In this document: one piece after another, positions 14,308-22,074 of the stretch
Layout of the letters: the number at the start of each line of letters is the position of its first letter
How positions within the stretch are numbered: the stretch's first letter is position 1
NCBI GenBank assembly: GCA_020848035.1
Contig: JADLAX010000094.1
Location: 1 to 36,980 of the forward strand
Source of the DNA: Anaerolineae bacterium
GTDB lineage: Bacteria; Chloroflexota; Anaerolineae; Promineifilales; Promineifilaceae
Direction: 5' to 3'
DNA length: 36,980 bases
Notes under the pieces: model-generated
Seen by the model: the letters and a program-made list of their open reading frames with translations, nothing else
Told to the model about the DNA's origin: nothing
Databases searched by the model: none
Position numbers and translations under genes: made by a program

Positions 14308-16047
14308 ATGGCACAAAGAATTGTTGTAGATCCCATTACCCGCATCGAAGGCCACCTGCGCATTGAGGCTGAGCTAGATGCAAACAATACGATTACGGCC
14401 GCTTACTCCTCCGGGACAATGGTGCGGGGTATTGAGCTGATTTTGCGCGGCCGCGATCCGCGCGAAGCGTGGGCCTTCACCCAACGCGCCTGCGGCGTTT
14501 GCACCACGGTGCACTCCTTTGCCTCCATCCGCGCCGTGGAAGATGCCCTGGGCATCCAGATTCCCAAGGCAGCCAACCTCATGCGCAACATGATGATTGC
14601 CCAGCAGTACGTGCACGATCACGTAATGCACTTTTACCATCTGCACGCCCTGGACTGGGTAGATGTGGTGAATGCACTCCAGGCGGATCCGGCAGAAACG
14701 GCCGCAATCCAGCAAGCCATCTCCCCCTGGCCCAACTCATCGCCCGGCTACTTCGCCGATGTGCAGCGCAAAGTGCAGGCCATCGTAGACAGCGGCCAGC
14801 TTTCGCTGTTTGCCAACGCCTACTGGGGCCATCCCGCCTACAAGCTGCCGCCGGAAATCAACCTGCTGGCCACGGCCCATTACTTGGAAGCACTCGATTG
14901 GCAGTCGCATGTGACCAAGATTCACACCATCTTTGGCGGCAAAAATCCGCACCCCAACTTTGTTGTGGGTGGCGTGCCCATGCCCATCGACGTCAACAGC
15001 GACACGGCGCTCAACGCCGAGCGGCTCTCCATCATCAGCGACAGCATCGACCGCATCATCAACTTTGTGGATCAGGTTTACCTGCCCGATGTGCTGGCCA
15101 TTGCCCCGTACTACCTGGATTACGCCGGGTTGGGCGAAGGGCTGGGCAACTTTCTCACCTGGGGCGAATTCCCCGATGTGGACCACAGCGACACGAGCAA
15201 GTTCCTGGTGCCGCGCGCCGTAATTCTGAACCGCGACCTGGGCAGCATCTTCGAGCCGGATCCCACGGACATGAACCTGATGAAAGAGTTCATCGCCCAC
15301 TCCTGGTACGACTACACCGACGGCGACGGCGTGGGGCGGCATCCCTGGGCGGGCGAGACCTCATTTAACTACACCGGGCCTAAACCGCCGTACGACTTCC
15401 TGGAAGTTGAACAAAAGTACACCTGGCTGAAAGCGCCGCGCTGGAACGAGACGCCAATGGAGGTGGGGCCGCTGGCCCGCGTCCTGGCGATGTACGCCAA
15501 GGGCCACCCCCAAACGGTTTCGCTGGTGGACAGCACGCTGGACGCGCTGGGTGCGCCGGTTGAGGCGCTGTTCTCCACGCTGGGCCGTACGGCCGCTCGC
15601 GCCCTCGAATCCAAAGTGTTTGCCGATCACCTGCGCACGCTCTTCAACGATCTCATCGCCGAGATCAGCGCGGGCAACACCAAAACGTTTAACGATGAGA
15701 AGTGGGAACCCACCAGCTGGCCGCGTGAAGCGCGTGGTTTTGGCTTCATGGAAGCGCCGCGTGGCGCGTTGGGGCATTGGGTGGTCATCAAGGACCGCAA
15801 AATCGACAACTTCCAGATGGTGGTGCCTACTACCTGGAACGCCTCGCCGCGAGACCACAAGGGACAGCCCGGCGCGTACGAAATGTCGCTGGTAGGCACC
15901 CAGATGGCCAAACCAGAATGGCCGCTGGAAATCCTGCGCACGGTGCACTCGTTTGATCCATGCATGGCCTGCGCTATCCACATGGTCGACGCCGAGGGCC
16001 AGGACGTGGCTGAGGTGGCCACCGGGCTGAACGTCTGCGTGCGATAA
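14308..16047 (+). CDS. hynL: [NiFe] hydrogenase large subunit
   Basis: A 579-residue catalytic subunit of group 1 [NiFe] hydrogenase, oxidising or evolving H2 at a NiFe(CN)2CO site. The L1 motif RACGVCTTVH supplies C62, C65 and H69, and the C-terminal L2 motif DPCMACAIH supplies C552 and C555. IVVDPITRIEGHLRIE at the N-terminus is the other family landmark. The 21 residues after H558 (starting MVDAEG) form the peptide normally removed by the maturation protease, whose gene follows. TAGGAGGA precedes the ATG at 14308. It is exported with the small subunit, having no signal of its own. The structural operon is 11180-16047. Confidence 0.97.
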   Translation: MAQRIVVDPITRIEGHLRIEAELDANNTITAAYSSGTMVRGIELILRGRDPREAWAFTQRACGVCTTVHSFASIRAVEDALGIQIPKAANLMRNMMIAQQYVHDHVMHFYHLHALDWVDVVNALQADPAETAAIQQAISPWPNSSPGYFADVQRKVQAIVDSGQLSLFANAYWGHPAYKLPPEINLLATAHYLEALDWQSHVTKIHTIFGGKNPHPNFVVGGVPMPIDVNSDTALNAERLSIISDSIDRIINFVDQVYLPDVLAIAPYYLDYAGLGEGLGNFLTWGEFPDVDHSDTSKFLVPRAVILNRDLGSIFEPDPTDMNLMKEFIAHSWYDYTDGDGVGRHPWAGETSFNYTGPKPPYDFLEVEQKYTWLKAPRWNETPMEVGPLARVLAMYAKGHPQTVSLVDSTLDALGAPVEALFSTLGRTAARALESKVFADHLRTLFNDLIAEISAGNTKTFNDEKWEPTSWPREARGFGFMEAPRGALGHWVVIKDRKIDNFQMVVPTTWNASPRDHKGQPGAYEMSLVGTQMAKPEWPLEILRTVHSFDPCMACAIHMVDAEGQDVAEVATGLNVCVR

Positions 16048-16057
16048 ACATCAGCTA

Positions 16058-16091
16058 TTTCCCCGGAAACTGCTCAAAGTTTCCGGGGAAA
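16058..16091 (+). repeat. 14-bp perfect stem-loop between hynL and protease
   Basis: TTTCCCCGGAAACT (16058-16071) pairs exactly with AGTTTCCGGGGAAA (16078-16091) around a 6-nt loop. It starts 10 nt after the hynL stop and ends 14 nt before the protease start. No T-run follows. A 3' stabiliser that sets hydrogenase mRNA above protease mRNA is a reasonable reading. Confidence 0.7.
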
Positions 16092-16105
16092 TGGGGAAAT
16101 AGGAA

Positions 16106-16606
16106 ATGAAGCAAATGGCAGACAGAAAAATTGTGCTGGGGCTGGGCAATACGCTGCAAACCGACGAAGGGCTGGGCGTGTATGCCCTGGAAGCGCTGGT
16201 GGCGCAGCTGGGTGACGTGGACGGCGTGGAATTTATCGATGGCGGCGTGCTGGGCTTAAACCTGCTGCCGCTGGTTGAATCGGCGTCCCACCTACTGATC
16301 CTGGATGCGGCCAACGCCGGTAAAGCGCCAGGTACGGTGATTGAGCTGACGCGAGGCCAGATTCCACTGTACAGTGGGGTGAAGCTGTCGCAGCACCAGC
16401 TGACGTTTCAGGAGGTGCTGGCGCTGGCCAGTATTCGCGGTCTGCTGCCGCCTAACCTGCACCTGGTGGGTGCTCAGCCAGCCGACCTGACCGTCGGCCT
16501 GGGCATGAGCGAGACGATTGAAGCGGCACTGCCGGAGATTGTGGCAAGGGCAACGGCCGTTCTCCAAACCTGGCAGCTGCTACCCACCACACAACTGGCT
16601 GCTTAA
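16106..16606 (+). CDS. Hydrogenase maturation protease (HyaD/HybD family)
   Basis: A 166-residue endopeptidase that clips the C-terminal peptide of the large subunit after nickel insertion. The GLGNTLQTDEGLGVYAL motif holds the first nickel-sensing acid (Glu in TDEG). LILDAANAG holds the Asp, and SQHQLTF the His, so the three Ni-binding positions of HybD are present. GAQPADLTVGLGMS matches the conserved late motif. An in-frame second ATG lies three codons in (16115); both have AGGA upstream, so the exact start is uncertain by three residues. It follows hynL in the same operon and surely acts on it, since no other large subunit is present. Confidence 0.93.
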   Translation: MKQMADRKIVLGLGNTLQTDEGLGVYALEALVAQLGDVDGVEFIDGGVLGLNLLPLVESASHLLILDAANAGKAPGTVIELTRGQIPLYSGVKLSQHQLTFQEVLALASIRGLLPPNLHLVGAQPADLTVGLGMSETIEAALPEIVARATAVLQTWQLLPTTQLAA

Positions 16607-16626
16607 CAAACGAAAAAGGACACACT

Positions 16627-17088
16627 ATGCACATCAAAATTGCCTTCCCCACCGACGACGGGGAAACCATCAGTCGTCACTTTGGCTCAGCCCGCTACTT
16701 CCAGGTGCTGACCGTGGACGACGGTACCCAAACTGCCGCCGAACTGCGGGAAAAAGGCGGCCACGATCATCACAACCATGACCAGCATCACGAGCATGGG
16801 TACGGCCGTACTCACCCCAACGCCAAGTTTGATCTGCTGCACGACTGCCAGGTGCTCATTGGCACGGGCATGGGCCAGCCTGCCTACGAACGGCTGCAAG
16901 GCCTGGGGCTCACCGTTTACCTGACCGGCGAAAAAACGATTGCCGCCGCCCTGGCCCGGTACCAGGCCGATGCGCTGGACAACGACATACGCCGCGTCCA
17001 TGCCCATCACGACCACGATCATGGCCATGAGCCCGATCAAGATCACGGCCGTCAGGAAATTAACTTTGTCGACAAACCACAACGCTGA
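16627..17088 (+). CDS. NifX/NifB-like cofactor-binding protein with His-rich segments
   Basis: A 153-residue protein of the dinitrogenase iron-molybdenum cofactor (NifX/NafY/MTH1175-like) family, recognised from MHIKIAFPTDDGETISRHFG at the N-terminus and GTGMGQPAYERLQGLGLTVY in the middle. The usual family length is about 100-120. The extra length lies in two His-rich inserts, at about residues 45-58 (DHHNHDQHHEHG) and about 125-142 (HAHHDHDHGHEPDQDHG). Such segments bind nickel or zinc in HypB and SlyD. AAAAGGA lies upstream of the ATG, 20 nt after the protease stop. No nitrogenase gene is nearby, so a role in hydrogenase nickel supply or cluster handling is my inference from context. Confidence 0.82.
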   Translation: MHIKIAFPTDDGETISRHFGSARYFQVLTVDDGTQTAAELREKGGHDHHNHDQHHEHGYGRTHPNAKFDLLHDCQVLIGTGMGQPAYERLQGLGLTVYLTGEKTIAAALARYQADALDNDIRRVHAHHDHDHGHEPDQDHGRQEINFVDKPQR

Positions 17089-17118
17089 CGCGTGTATCTA
17101 GCGCAGCAGGAGGAAAAG

Positions 17119-17601
17119 ATGAACTTTCTAAATTTACTCGTTGGGTTTTTGTTAGGGGTGGGTGCAACGGCCGTTGCCGCCTTCAAACTCATGCCCAAAA
17201 TGATGCTCTTGGACCAGGTCAGCAAGCTGAGCTTTGAGGACACCGTGGCCGCCATCGAAAAAGCGGCCGTGGATCGGGGCTGGAAAGTGCCCAAAATCTA
17301 CGACATCCAGAAAACGCTGCAAGATGCGGGCCATGCCGACATGACGCGGGTCAAAATCCTCTCGATTTGTCAGCCGCACCATGCCTACAACGTGCTCAAA
17401 GCCGACGCCGACAAATTTGTGACGGCCATTATGCCCTGCCGCGTGGCCGTTTACGAAGATGCCCACAAGGTGGTGCACGTGGCCGAGATGAACATGGGGC
17501 TGATGAGCAAATTTTTCGGCCCGAACGTGCGCGACATCATTGGCAACCACGTAGCGGTGGAAGAAAAAGAGATGATGGCCAACATCGTCCATGCTCATTA
17601 G
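17119..17601 (+). CDS. DUF302 protein with N-terminal membrane helix
   Basis: A 160-residue protein. Residues about 3-22 (FLNLLVGFLLGVGATAVAAF) form a membrane anchor; residues about 35-150 match the DUF302 family (LSFEDTVAAIEKAAVDRGWKVP, then QPHHAYNVLKAD and IMPCRVAVYED). Residues such as C and H in LSICQPHHA and MPCR might bind a ligand, but the biochemical role of DUF302 is not established. CAGGAGG precedes the ATG at 17119 by 7 nt. It is the last gene of the hydrogenase transcript before the terminator at 17734, so it may help assemble or tether the enzyme; this is guilt by association only. Confidence 0.8.
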   Translation: MNFLNLLVGFLLGVGATAVAAFKLMPKMMLLDQVSKLSFEDTVAAIEKAAVDRGWKVPKIYDIQKTLQDAGHADMTRVKILSICQPHHAYNVLKADADKFVTAIMPCRVAVYEDAHKVVHVAEMNMGLMSKFFGPNVRDIIGNHVAVEEKEMMANIVHAH

Positions 17602-17611
17602 ATTGCAGGAA

Positions 17612-17671
17612 TTCGTGAAACGTGAGGCGTGAAACGTGATAGCTTCTTGCTCACGTTTCACGTTTCACGAA
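17612..17671. repeat. Word-repeat hairpin (GTGAAACGTGA type)
   Basis: TTCGTGAAACGTGAGGCGTG and a further GAAACGTGA (ending 17639) face TCACGTTTCACGTTTCACGAA (17651-17671). The word GTGAAAC is repeated within each arm, giving several registers of pairing. It lies 11 nt after the DUF302 stop. Confidence 0.65.
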
Positions 17672-17733
17672 GTATCAATCCACTGTATTCCTGAAGCTTT
17701 ATTCCTTGCCATTTACTCCTTTGCAGACAGAAG

Positions 17734-17764
17734 GACCTGCGCATCATCAGCGCAGGTCTTTCTC
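17734..17764 (+). terminator. Terminator of the hydrogenase operon
   Basis: GACCTGCGC (17734-17742) and GCGCAGGTC (17750-17758) form a 9-bp GC-rich stem with a 7-nt loop, followed by TTTCTC. It is a good rho-independent terminator candidate, 130 nt past the DUF302 stop. Confidence 0.65.
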
Positions 17765-17968
17765 ATGGTGACCCCGGTTAATGACAATTGTCGACCAATT
17801 TGGGGGACAAATGACGTGGCGAAAACGATACGGCCGTGTCATCATCAACCGTAGAATTTCAGGCACGAGCTACCCGTTCACAACCGACTATTCCCGATAG
17901 GTTTTCCCTGAACTCGTGACGGCCGTATCCGGGTACATAGCATTGCCATTGAATGAGGACCATAAACG
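17765..17968 (+). promoter_or_regulatory. hypB upstream spacer with palindromes
   Basis: No gene is seen. GACAATTGTC (17783-17792) is a perfect 10-bp palindrome, and ATTGTC/GACAAAT flank the next about 25 bp. Both are possible operators for hypBCDE. GAGGAC sits 9 nt before the hypB start. Two ACGGCCGT palindromes also lie here. Confidence 0.35.
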
Positions 17969-18646
17969 ATGAGTAAAACCGTACGCATTGTTGAAGACAT
18001 CATGAGCGCCAATGATGACCTGGCGTTGCAAAATCAAACCAAACTAAACCGAAGCCGCACCTTGGGCATCAACGTCATGGCGTCCCCCGGCTCCGGTAAA
18101 ACCAGCGTCATTCTGCAAACCATTGCCGCGCTGCGTGATTATTGCCAGATTGGCGTGGTGGAGGGCGATACGGCCGCTGTCACCATCGACGCCGACAAAG
18201 TGCTCTCCGCCGGGATGCCCGCCGTGCAAATCAACACCGGCGGTAACTGCCACCTGGACGCCGTCATGGTTAGCAAAGCCCTGCCTGAACTACCGTTGGA
18301 CGAAATTGACCTGTTGATTGTGGAAAACGTGGGCAACCTGATCTGCCCCGCGTCGTTCAGTCTGGGTACCCATTTCAACGTGGTCATCGCCAGCATCCCC
18401 GAAGGCGACGACAAGCCATACAAATACCCCAACATCTACCGCGGCATCGACGCCCTCATCCTGAACAAGATGGATTTGCTGCCCTACATCGACTTCAACC
18501 TCGACTACTTCAAGCGCGGTGTGCAAATTCTCAATCCCGACGTGCGCTTCTTCGAGCTTTCCTGCCGTACCGGCGAAGGCGTAACCGAGTGGGCCGCCTG
18601 GCTCAAAGGGCGCATCGATCGATTTAGCGTTGGCGAACAAAACTAA
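17969..18646 (+). CDS. hypB: Hydrogenase nickel incorporation GTPase HypB
   Basis: A 225-residue SIMIBI-class GTPase that drives nickel insertion into the hydrogenase large subunit, normally with HypA. The P-loop is ASPGSGKTS (38-46). The metal site between subunits is GGNCHLDA (C94, H95). LLIVENVGNLICPASF is the switch region and LNKMDLLPY the guanine-specificity motif. The N-terminal His-rich stretch and the CxxCGC high-affinity site of some HypB proteins are both missing, so nickel storage must be done elsewhere. It starts a second transcription unit after the hydrogenase terminator. hypA, which usually sits just before hypB, is absent here. Confidence 0.96.
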   Translation: MSKTVRIVEDIMSANDDLALQNQTKLNRSRTLGINVMASPGSGKTSVILQTIAALRDYCQIGVVEGDTAAVTIDADKVLSAGMPAVQINTGGNCHLDAVMVSKALPELPLDEIDLLIVENVGNLICPASFSLGTHFNVVIASIPEGDDKPYKYPNIYRGIDALILNKMDLLPYIDFNLDYFKRGVQILNPDVRFFELSCRTGEGVTEWAAWLKGRIDRFSVGEQN

Positions 18647-18676
18647 CCGCAGAGAGCGTTAAGCAACAGCTTCTCA

Positions 18677-18767
18677 TGTCATTCCCGCGCAGGCGGGAAT
18701 CCACTCGGCTAGTAAAGATGGATGCCTGCCGGAGTTTATCCCCGCGAGGGCGGGGGCAGGCATGACA
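18677..18767. repeat. REP-like palindromic element
   Basis: Two adjoining stems, CATTCCCGCGCAGGCGGGAAT and CCCCGCGAGGGCGGGG, lie inside outer arms TGTCATT and CATGACA. This is the common GC-rich REP/BIME-type element that begins with GTCATTCCCGC. It occupies the 165-bp spacer between hypB and hypC. Confidence 0.75.
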
Positions 18768-18811
18768 GTTGAGAATAGGTGAGAAATTGGAGCAACTTTA
18801 AGGAGTGAATT

Positions 18812-19102
18812 ATGTGCCTGGGTGTACCCGGAAAAGTTGTTGAGATTTACGAAGTGGGCGGCCTGAAAATGGGTAAAGTCGACTTTGGCGGTGTGACTCG
18901 TGAAGCGTGCCTGGCCTATGTGCCAGAGATCGCCGTGGGTGAGTACACCGTCATTCACGTCGGTTTTGCCATCAGCCAGATCAGCGAAGAAGAGGCGATG
19001 CTGTCGCTGGAAACGATCCAGGAGCTGACCAGCCTGGAAGAGGAGCTGGGCATTGGCCTGGCTTTGGACCCGACGCCCGAGCGCCCGGCGGCTGCCGGTT
19101 AA
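18812..19102 (+). CDS. hypC: Hydrogenase assembly chaperone HypC
   Basis: A 96-residue HypC/HybG-family chaperone. The N-terminal MCLGVPGKVVEI has the essential Cys2, which becomes the N-terminal residue after Met removal and, with HypD, carries the Fe(CN)2CO precursor before handing it to the large subunit. The beta-barrel core motifs VDFGGVTREACLAYVP and GEYTVIHVGFAISQI are intact. AAGGAG lies 8 nt before the ATG. The C-terminus is about 10-15 residues longer than usual and Pro/Ala-rich. hypD starts 24 nt downstream. Confidence 0.96.
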   Translation: MCLGVPGKVVEIYEVGGLKMGKVDFGGVTREACLAYVPEIAVGEYTVIHVGFAISQISEEEAMLSLETIQELTSLEEELGIGLALDPTPERPAAAG

Positions 19103-19126
19103 CGGCCGTATCAAGGAGCACAGCCG

Positions 19127-20242
19127 ATGAAATTTGTCGACGAGTATCGCGATGCAGCCCTGGTAAAAAAAGCCGCTGCCGAATTACACCGCATTACCAC
19201 ACGGCCGTGGGTGCTCATGGAAATCTGCGGCGGGCAAACCCATGCCATCATGCACTACGGCATCGACCAGCTGCTGCCGCCAGAAATTGAGCTGGTGCAC
19301 GGCCCTGGCTGCCCCGTTTGCGTCACTCCACTGGAGCAAATCGACAAGGCGCTGGAAATCGCCAGCCGCCCCGACGTCATCTTTACCTCCTACGGCGACA
19401 TGCTGCGCGTGCCCGGTTCCAGCAAAGACCTGTTGTCCATTCGTGCGGCGGGCGGCGATGTGCGCGTAGTCTACTCGCCGCTAGACGCCGTCAAGCTGGC
19501 CCAGGCCAACCCGGACAAGCAGGTGGTTTTTTTCGCCATCGGCTTTGAAACAACCGCCCCGGCCAACGCCATGAGCGTGGTGCAGGCCAGGGCGCTGGGG
19601 CTGAAAAACTTCAGCGTGCTCGTGTCGCACGTGCGCGTGCCCCCGGCAATGCACGCCATTCTCGGCTCGCCGCGCAACCGGGTGCAGGGCTTTTTGGCAG
19701 CAGGCCACGTCAACGCCGTGATGGGCTACTGGGAATACCCGCCGATTGCCGCACAGTACAAAACGCCGATGGTGATCACCGGCTTTGAGCCGCTGGACAT
19801 CATGCAGGGGATTTTGCAAACGGTGCAGCAGCTGGAAGACGGCCGTTTCACCGTCGAAAACGCCTACAAACGGGCCGTTACTTTTGCGGGCAACAAACCC
19901 GCCCAGGCCGTCGTTGAGCAGGTATTCCAGGCATGCGACCGCAAGTGGCGCGGCATCGGCACGATTCCCCAAAGCGGCTGGTGTCTGCGGCCTGAATTTG
20001 CCGATTTTAACGCCGAAGTTCGCTTCGATGTGGCCGCCATCCAGCCGGAAGAGTCGCCGCTGTGCATCTCTGGCCTCATCCTGCAAGGGTTGAAAAAGCC
20101 CAACCAGTGCCCCGCTTTTGGCAAAGAATGCACGCCCGAGCATCCGCTGGGAGCCACGATGGTCTCTGGCGAAGGTGCTTGCGCCGCCTACTACCGCTAC
20201 AAACGCGACCTGGTGCCCGAGATGGAAATTGAAGTGAACTGA
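19127..20242 (+). CDS. hypD: Hydrogenase formation protein HypD
   Basis: A 371-residue iron-sulfur scaffold for Fe(CN)2CO assembly. Conserved landmarks are MEICGGQTHAIMHYGI (active-site Cys), HGPGCPVCVTP, FAIGFETTAPANA, and the C-terminal [4Fe-4S] motifs: CISGLILQG, then CPAFGKECTPEHPLGATMVSGEGACAAYYRY. All expected cysteines are there. AAGGAG precedes the ATG at 19127, and hypE starts 16 nt after the stop, so hypCDE are translated from one message. Confidence 0.97.
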   Translation: MKFVDEYRDAALVKKAAAELHRITTRPWVLMEICGGQTHAIMHYGIDQLLPPEIELVHGPGCPVCVTPLEQIDKALEIASRPDVIFTSYGDMLRVPGSSKDLLSIRAAGGDVRVVYSPLDAVKLAQANPDKQVVFFAIGFETTAPANAMSVVQARALGLKNFSVLVSHVRVPPAMHAILGSPRNRVQGFLAAGHVNAVMGYWEYPPIAAQYKTPMVITGFEPLDIMQGILQTVQQLEDGRFTVENAYKRAVTFAGNKPAQAVVEQVFQACDRKWRGIGTIPQSGWCLRPEFADFNAEVRFDVAAIQPEESPLCISGLILQGLKKPNQCPAFGKECTPEHPLGATMVSGEGACAAYYRYKRDLVPEMEIEVN

Positions 20243-20258
20243 ACCGTCAGGACAACCG

Positions 20259-21332
20259 ATGAACAACAACCATTCTGAACCCGTTTATATCGAATCCGCC
20301 ATGTGCCCGGTGCCCATTCGCGACCGGGGCCACATCATTCTGGGGCACGGCAGCGGCGGCAAGCTGTCGCACGACCTGATCGCCGAGCGCTTTTTACCCG
20401 CCTTCGACAACCCGGTGCTGCGCACGGGCGACGATGCCGGGGTGGTCAAGCTCAACGCCTGCACCCAGCTGGCCATCAGCACCGATTCGCACGTGGTGAA
20501 GCCGCTTTTTTTCCCCGGCGGCGACATTGGTCGGCTGGCGGTGTGCGGCACGGTGAACGACGTGGCCATGATGGGGGCCAATCCGCTGTACCTGACGGTG
20601 GGCTTTATTTTGGAAGAGGGGCTGGAAATTGGTTTGTTGGAGCGGGTGATTGAATCGATGCAGGCAACGGCCGTAACCGCCAACATCCAAATTGTGGCAG
20701 GCGATACCAAGGTGGTGGAGCGCGGCAAAGCCGATGGCCTGTACATCAACACCACCGGCGTGGGCCTGATGCTGCCCGCCACCAACATTTCCGGGGCCAA
20801 TGCCCGCCCGGGCGACGTGGTGATCGTTTCCGGCACGCTGGGCGATCACGGCATTGCCGTGCTCAGCGCGCGCGGCGAACTGGGGCTGGAAACCGACATC
20901 CAGAGCGATGTGGCCCCGCTGAACAAGCTGATTTTGGCCATCCTGGAAGCGACCGACGCGGTGCACGTGCTGCGCGATCCCACACGCGGCGGCCTGGCGA
21001 CGACCCTGAACGAAATTGCTAAACAGTCGGGCGTGGGCATTCTGCTCGACGAAGCCGCCCTGCCAATCCGGCCGCAGGTGCGCGCCGCCTGCGAAATGCT
21101 CGGTTTTGATCCGCTGATGATTGCCAACGAAGGCAAGGTGGTGGCCATTGTGCCCGAAGCCGCCGCAGACACCGTGCTGGCGGTGCTGCGCCAATCGCCT
21201 TATGGGCAGGAAGCGGCCGTTATTGGCCAGATCGTGGCGGAACCGGCGGGGCGGGTGCTGTTGGCAAATCCATTTGGCGGCAAGCGAATTGTGGATATGT
21301 TGATGGGCGAAATATTGCCACGGATTTGTTAA
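20259..21332 (+). CDS. hypE: Hydrogenase expression protein HypE
   Basis: A 357-residue PurM-like ATPase that dehydrates a C-terminal thiocarboxamide to thiocyanate, the cyanide donor for the NiFe site. The chain ends in LPRIC, with the functional C-terminal Cys357. The N-terminal LGHGSGGKLSHDLI and DDAGV motifs and the DPTRGGLATTLNEIAK stretch are typical. The carbamoyl donor enzyme HypF is not in the window and must be encoded elsewhere. A 20-residue N-terminal extension precedes the usual start of the domain; it contains a second Met at residue 15 that could serve as the start. Confidence 0.97.
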   Translation: MNNNHSEPVYIESAMCPVPIRDRGHIILGHGSGGKLSHDLIAERFLPAFDNPVLRTGDDAGVVKLNACTQLAISTDSHVVKPLFFPGGDIGRLAVCGTVNDVAMMGANPLYLTVGFILEEGLEIGLLERVIESMQATAVTANIQIVAGDTKVVERGKADGLYINTTGVGLMLPATNISGANARPGDVVIVSGTLGDHGIAVLSARGELGLETDIQSDVAPLNKLILAILEATDAVHVLRDPTRGGLATTLNEIAKQSGVGILLDEAALPIRPQVRAACEMLGFDPLMIANEGKVVAIVPEAAADTVLAVLRQSPYGQEAAVIGQIVAEPAGRVLLANPFGGKRIVDMLMGEILPRIC

Positions 21333-21402
21333 TCGCGCCCTTCAAATTGGTCTATTCGCTAAAGAGTGGACCAATCATGCCTGGCTAAAATCCAACGGAT
21401 TC

Positions 21403-21537
21403 TCAGGAATTTTTCCCTTCAGAAGCCTGCTTTTTCAGCGCTTCTTTCTCTCGCAGCCAGCGCAGAAAGTCATCTTTGGTTTTACGGGTATATCCAGTGG
21501 GGGGGAGCTGCTTTTTGGCTTTTTCTTCAGGCTTCAT
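21403..21537 (-). CDS. Small basic protein of 44 residues
   Basis: A short, convincing reading frame: ATG at 21537, with AAGGAAGGAA ending 7 nt upstream, and TGA at 21405-21403. The product begins MKPEEKAKKQLPPTGYTRKT and then has a helical half rich in Lys and Glu (DDFLRWLREKEALKKQ). It has no Cys, no membrane helix and a net positive charge. I do not recognise the family. A nucleic-acid- or ribosome-associated role would fit the composition but cannot be shown. It converges with hypE (71 nt between stops) and lies downstream of the RRM gene on the same strand, beyond a terminator. Confidence 0.6.
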   Translation of the reverse strand: MKPEEKAKKQLPPTGYTRKTKDDFLRWLREKEALKKQASEGKNS

Positions 21538-21633
21538 TCGAAATTCCTTCCTTTGGGTTGGTCAGATACGACAAGCATATAAAGATGGCGACAAAGCTGA
21601 GGCTTGCAGAGTGGAACAGCAGGTAATTTGAAA

Positions 21634-21685
21634 AAAAACGGCCGTCTCAGAACCAATCAGTTCCAACACGGCCGTTTTTATATTC
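21634..21685 (-). terminator. Bidirectional terminator built on ACGGCCGT
   Basis: AAAAACGGCCGT (21634-21645) and ACGGCCGTTTTT (21668-21679) form a 12-bp stem, with A-rich sequence on one side and T-rich sequence on the other, so it can stop transcripts in both directions. It lies 53 nt after the RRM gene stop (minus strand). Confidence 0.75.
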
Positions 21686-21738
21686 TGTAACGTCAGGCTG
21701 TGGTCACGGTTGGGGCCGTTCAGCCTGGGTGCATCGTG

Positions 21739-22074
21739 TTAACGGGAACGGCCGTATCCGCCGCGGTTGTTATTGCTGTTACCACCGCGAAAACCACCGC
21801 CGCCGTTGCGCGGTCCACCGCTGCGTTCTTCACGCGGCTTGGCCTCGTTCACTTTCAACGTCCGCCCATCCAGTTCCTGGTTATCCAAAGCAGAAATTGC
21901 AGCATTCGCGGCACTTGTTTCCATTTCCACAAAACAGAATCCGCGAAACTGGCCACTCATGCGGTCGGTGATCATGTTAACCGATTCTACCGCGCCATAA
22001 GGGGCAAAAAGCTCACGAACCTGTTCTTCGGTGGCCGTGAACGACAAATTTCCAACATACATTTTCTTAGACAA
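21739..22074 (-). CDS. RRM-domain RNA-binding protein with Gly-rich tail
   Basis: A 111-residue single-RRM protein like the Rbp proteins of cyanobacteria and other bacteria. RNP2 is MYVGNL (residues 5-10) and RNP1 is RGFCFVEM, with GRTLKVNEAKPRE closing the fold; the last about 30 residues are Gly/Asn/Arg-rich and end GGYGRSR. I chose TTG at 22074, giving MSKKMYVGNL: GGAGAG lies 6 nt upstream, whereas the inner ATG at 22062 has no site at a usable distance. The family binds single-stranded RNA and is often cold-induced. It stands alone, followed by a terminator. Confidence 0.9.
   Translation of the reverse strand: MSKKMYVGNLSFTATEEQVRELFAPYGAVESVNMITDRMSGQFRGFCFVEMETSAANAAISALDNQELDGRTLKVNEAKPREERSGGPRNGGGGFRGGNSNNNRGGYGRSR

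Noticed and set aside
17636..17854. A 72-codon frame after the DUF302 gene
   Set aside because: It runs through a word-repeat hairpin and a terminator, and has no ribosome-binding site or known motif.
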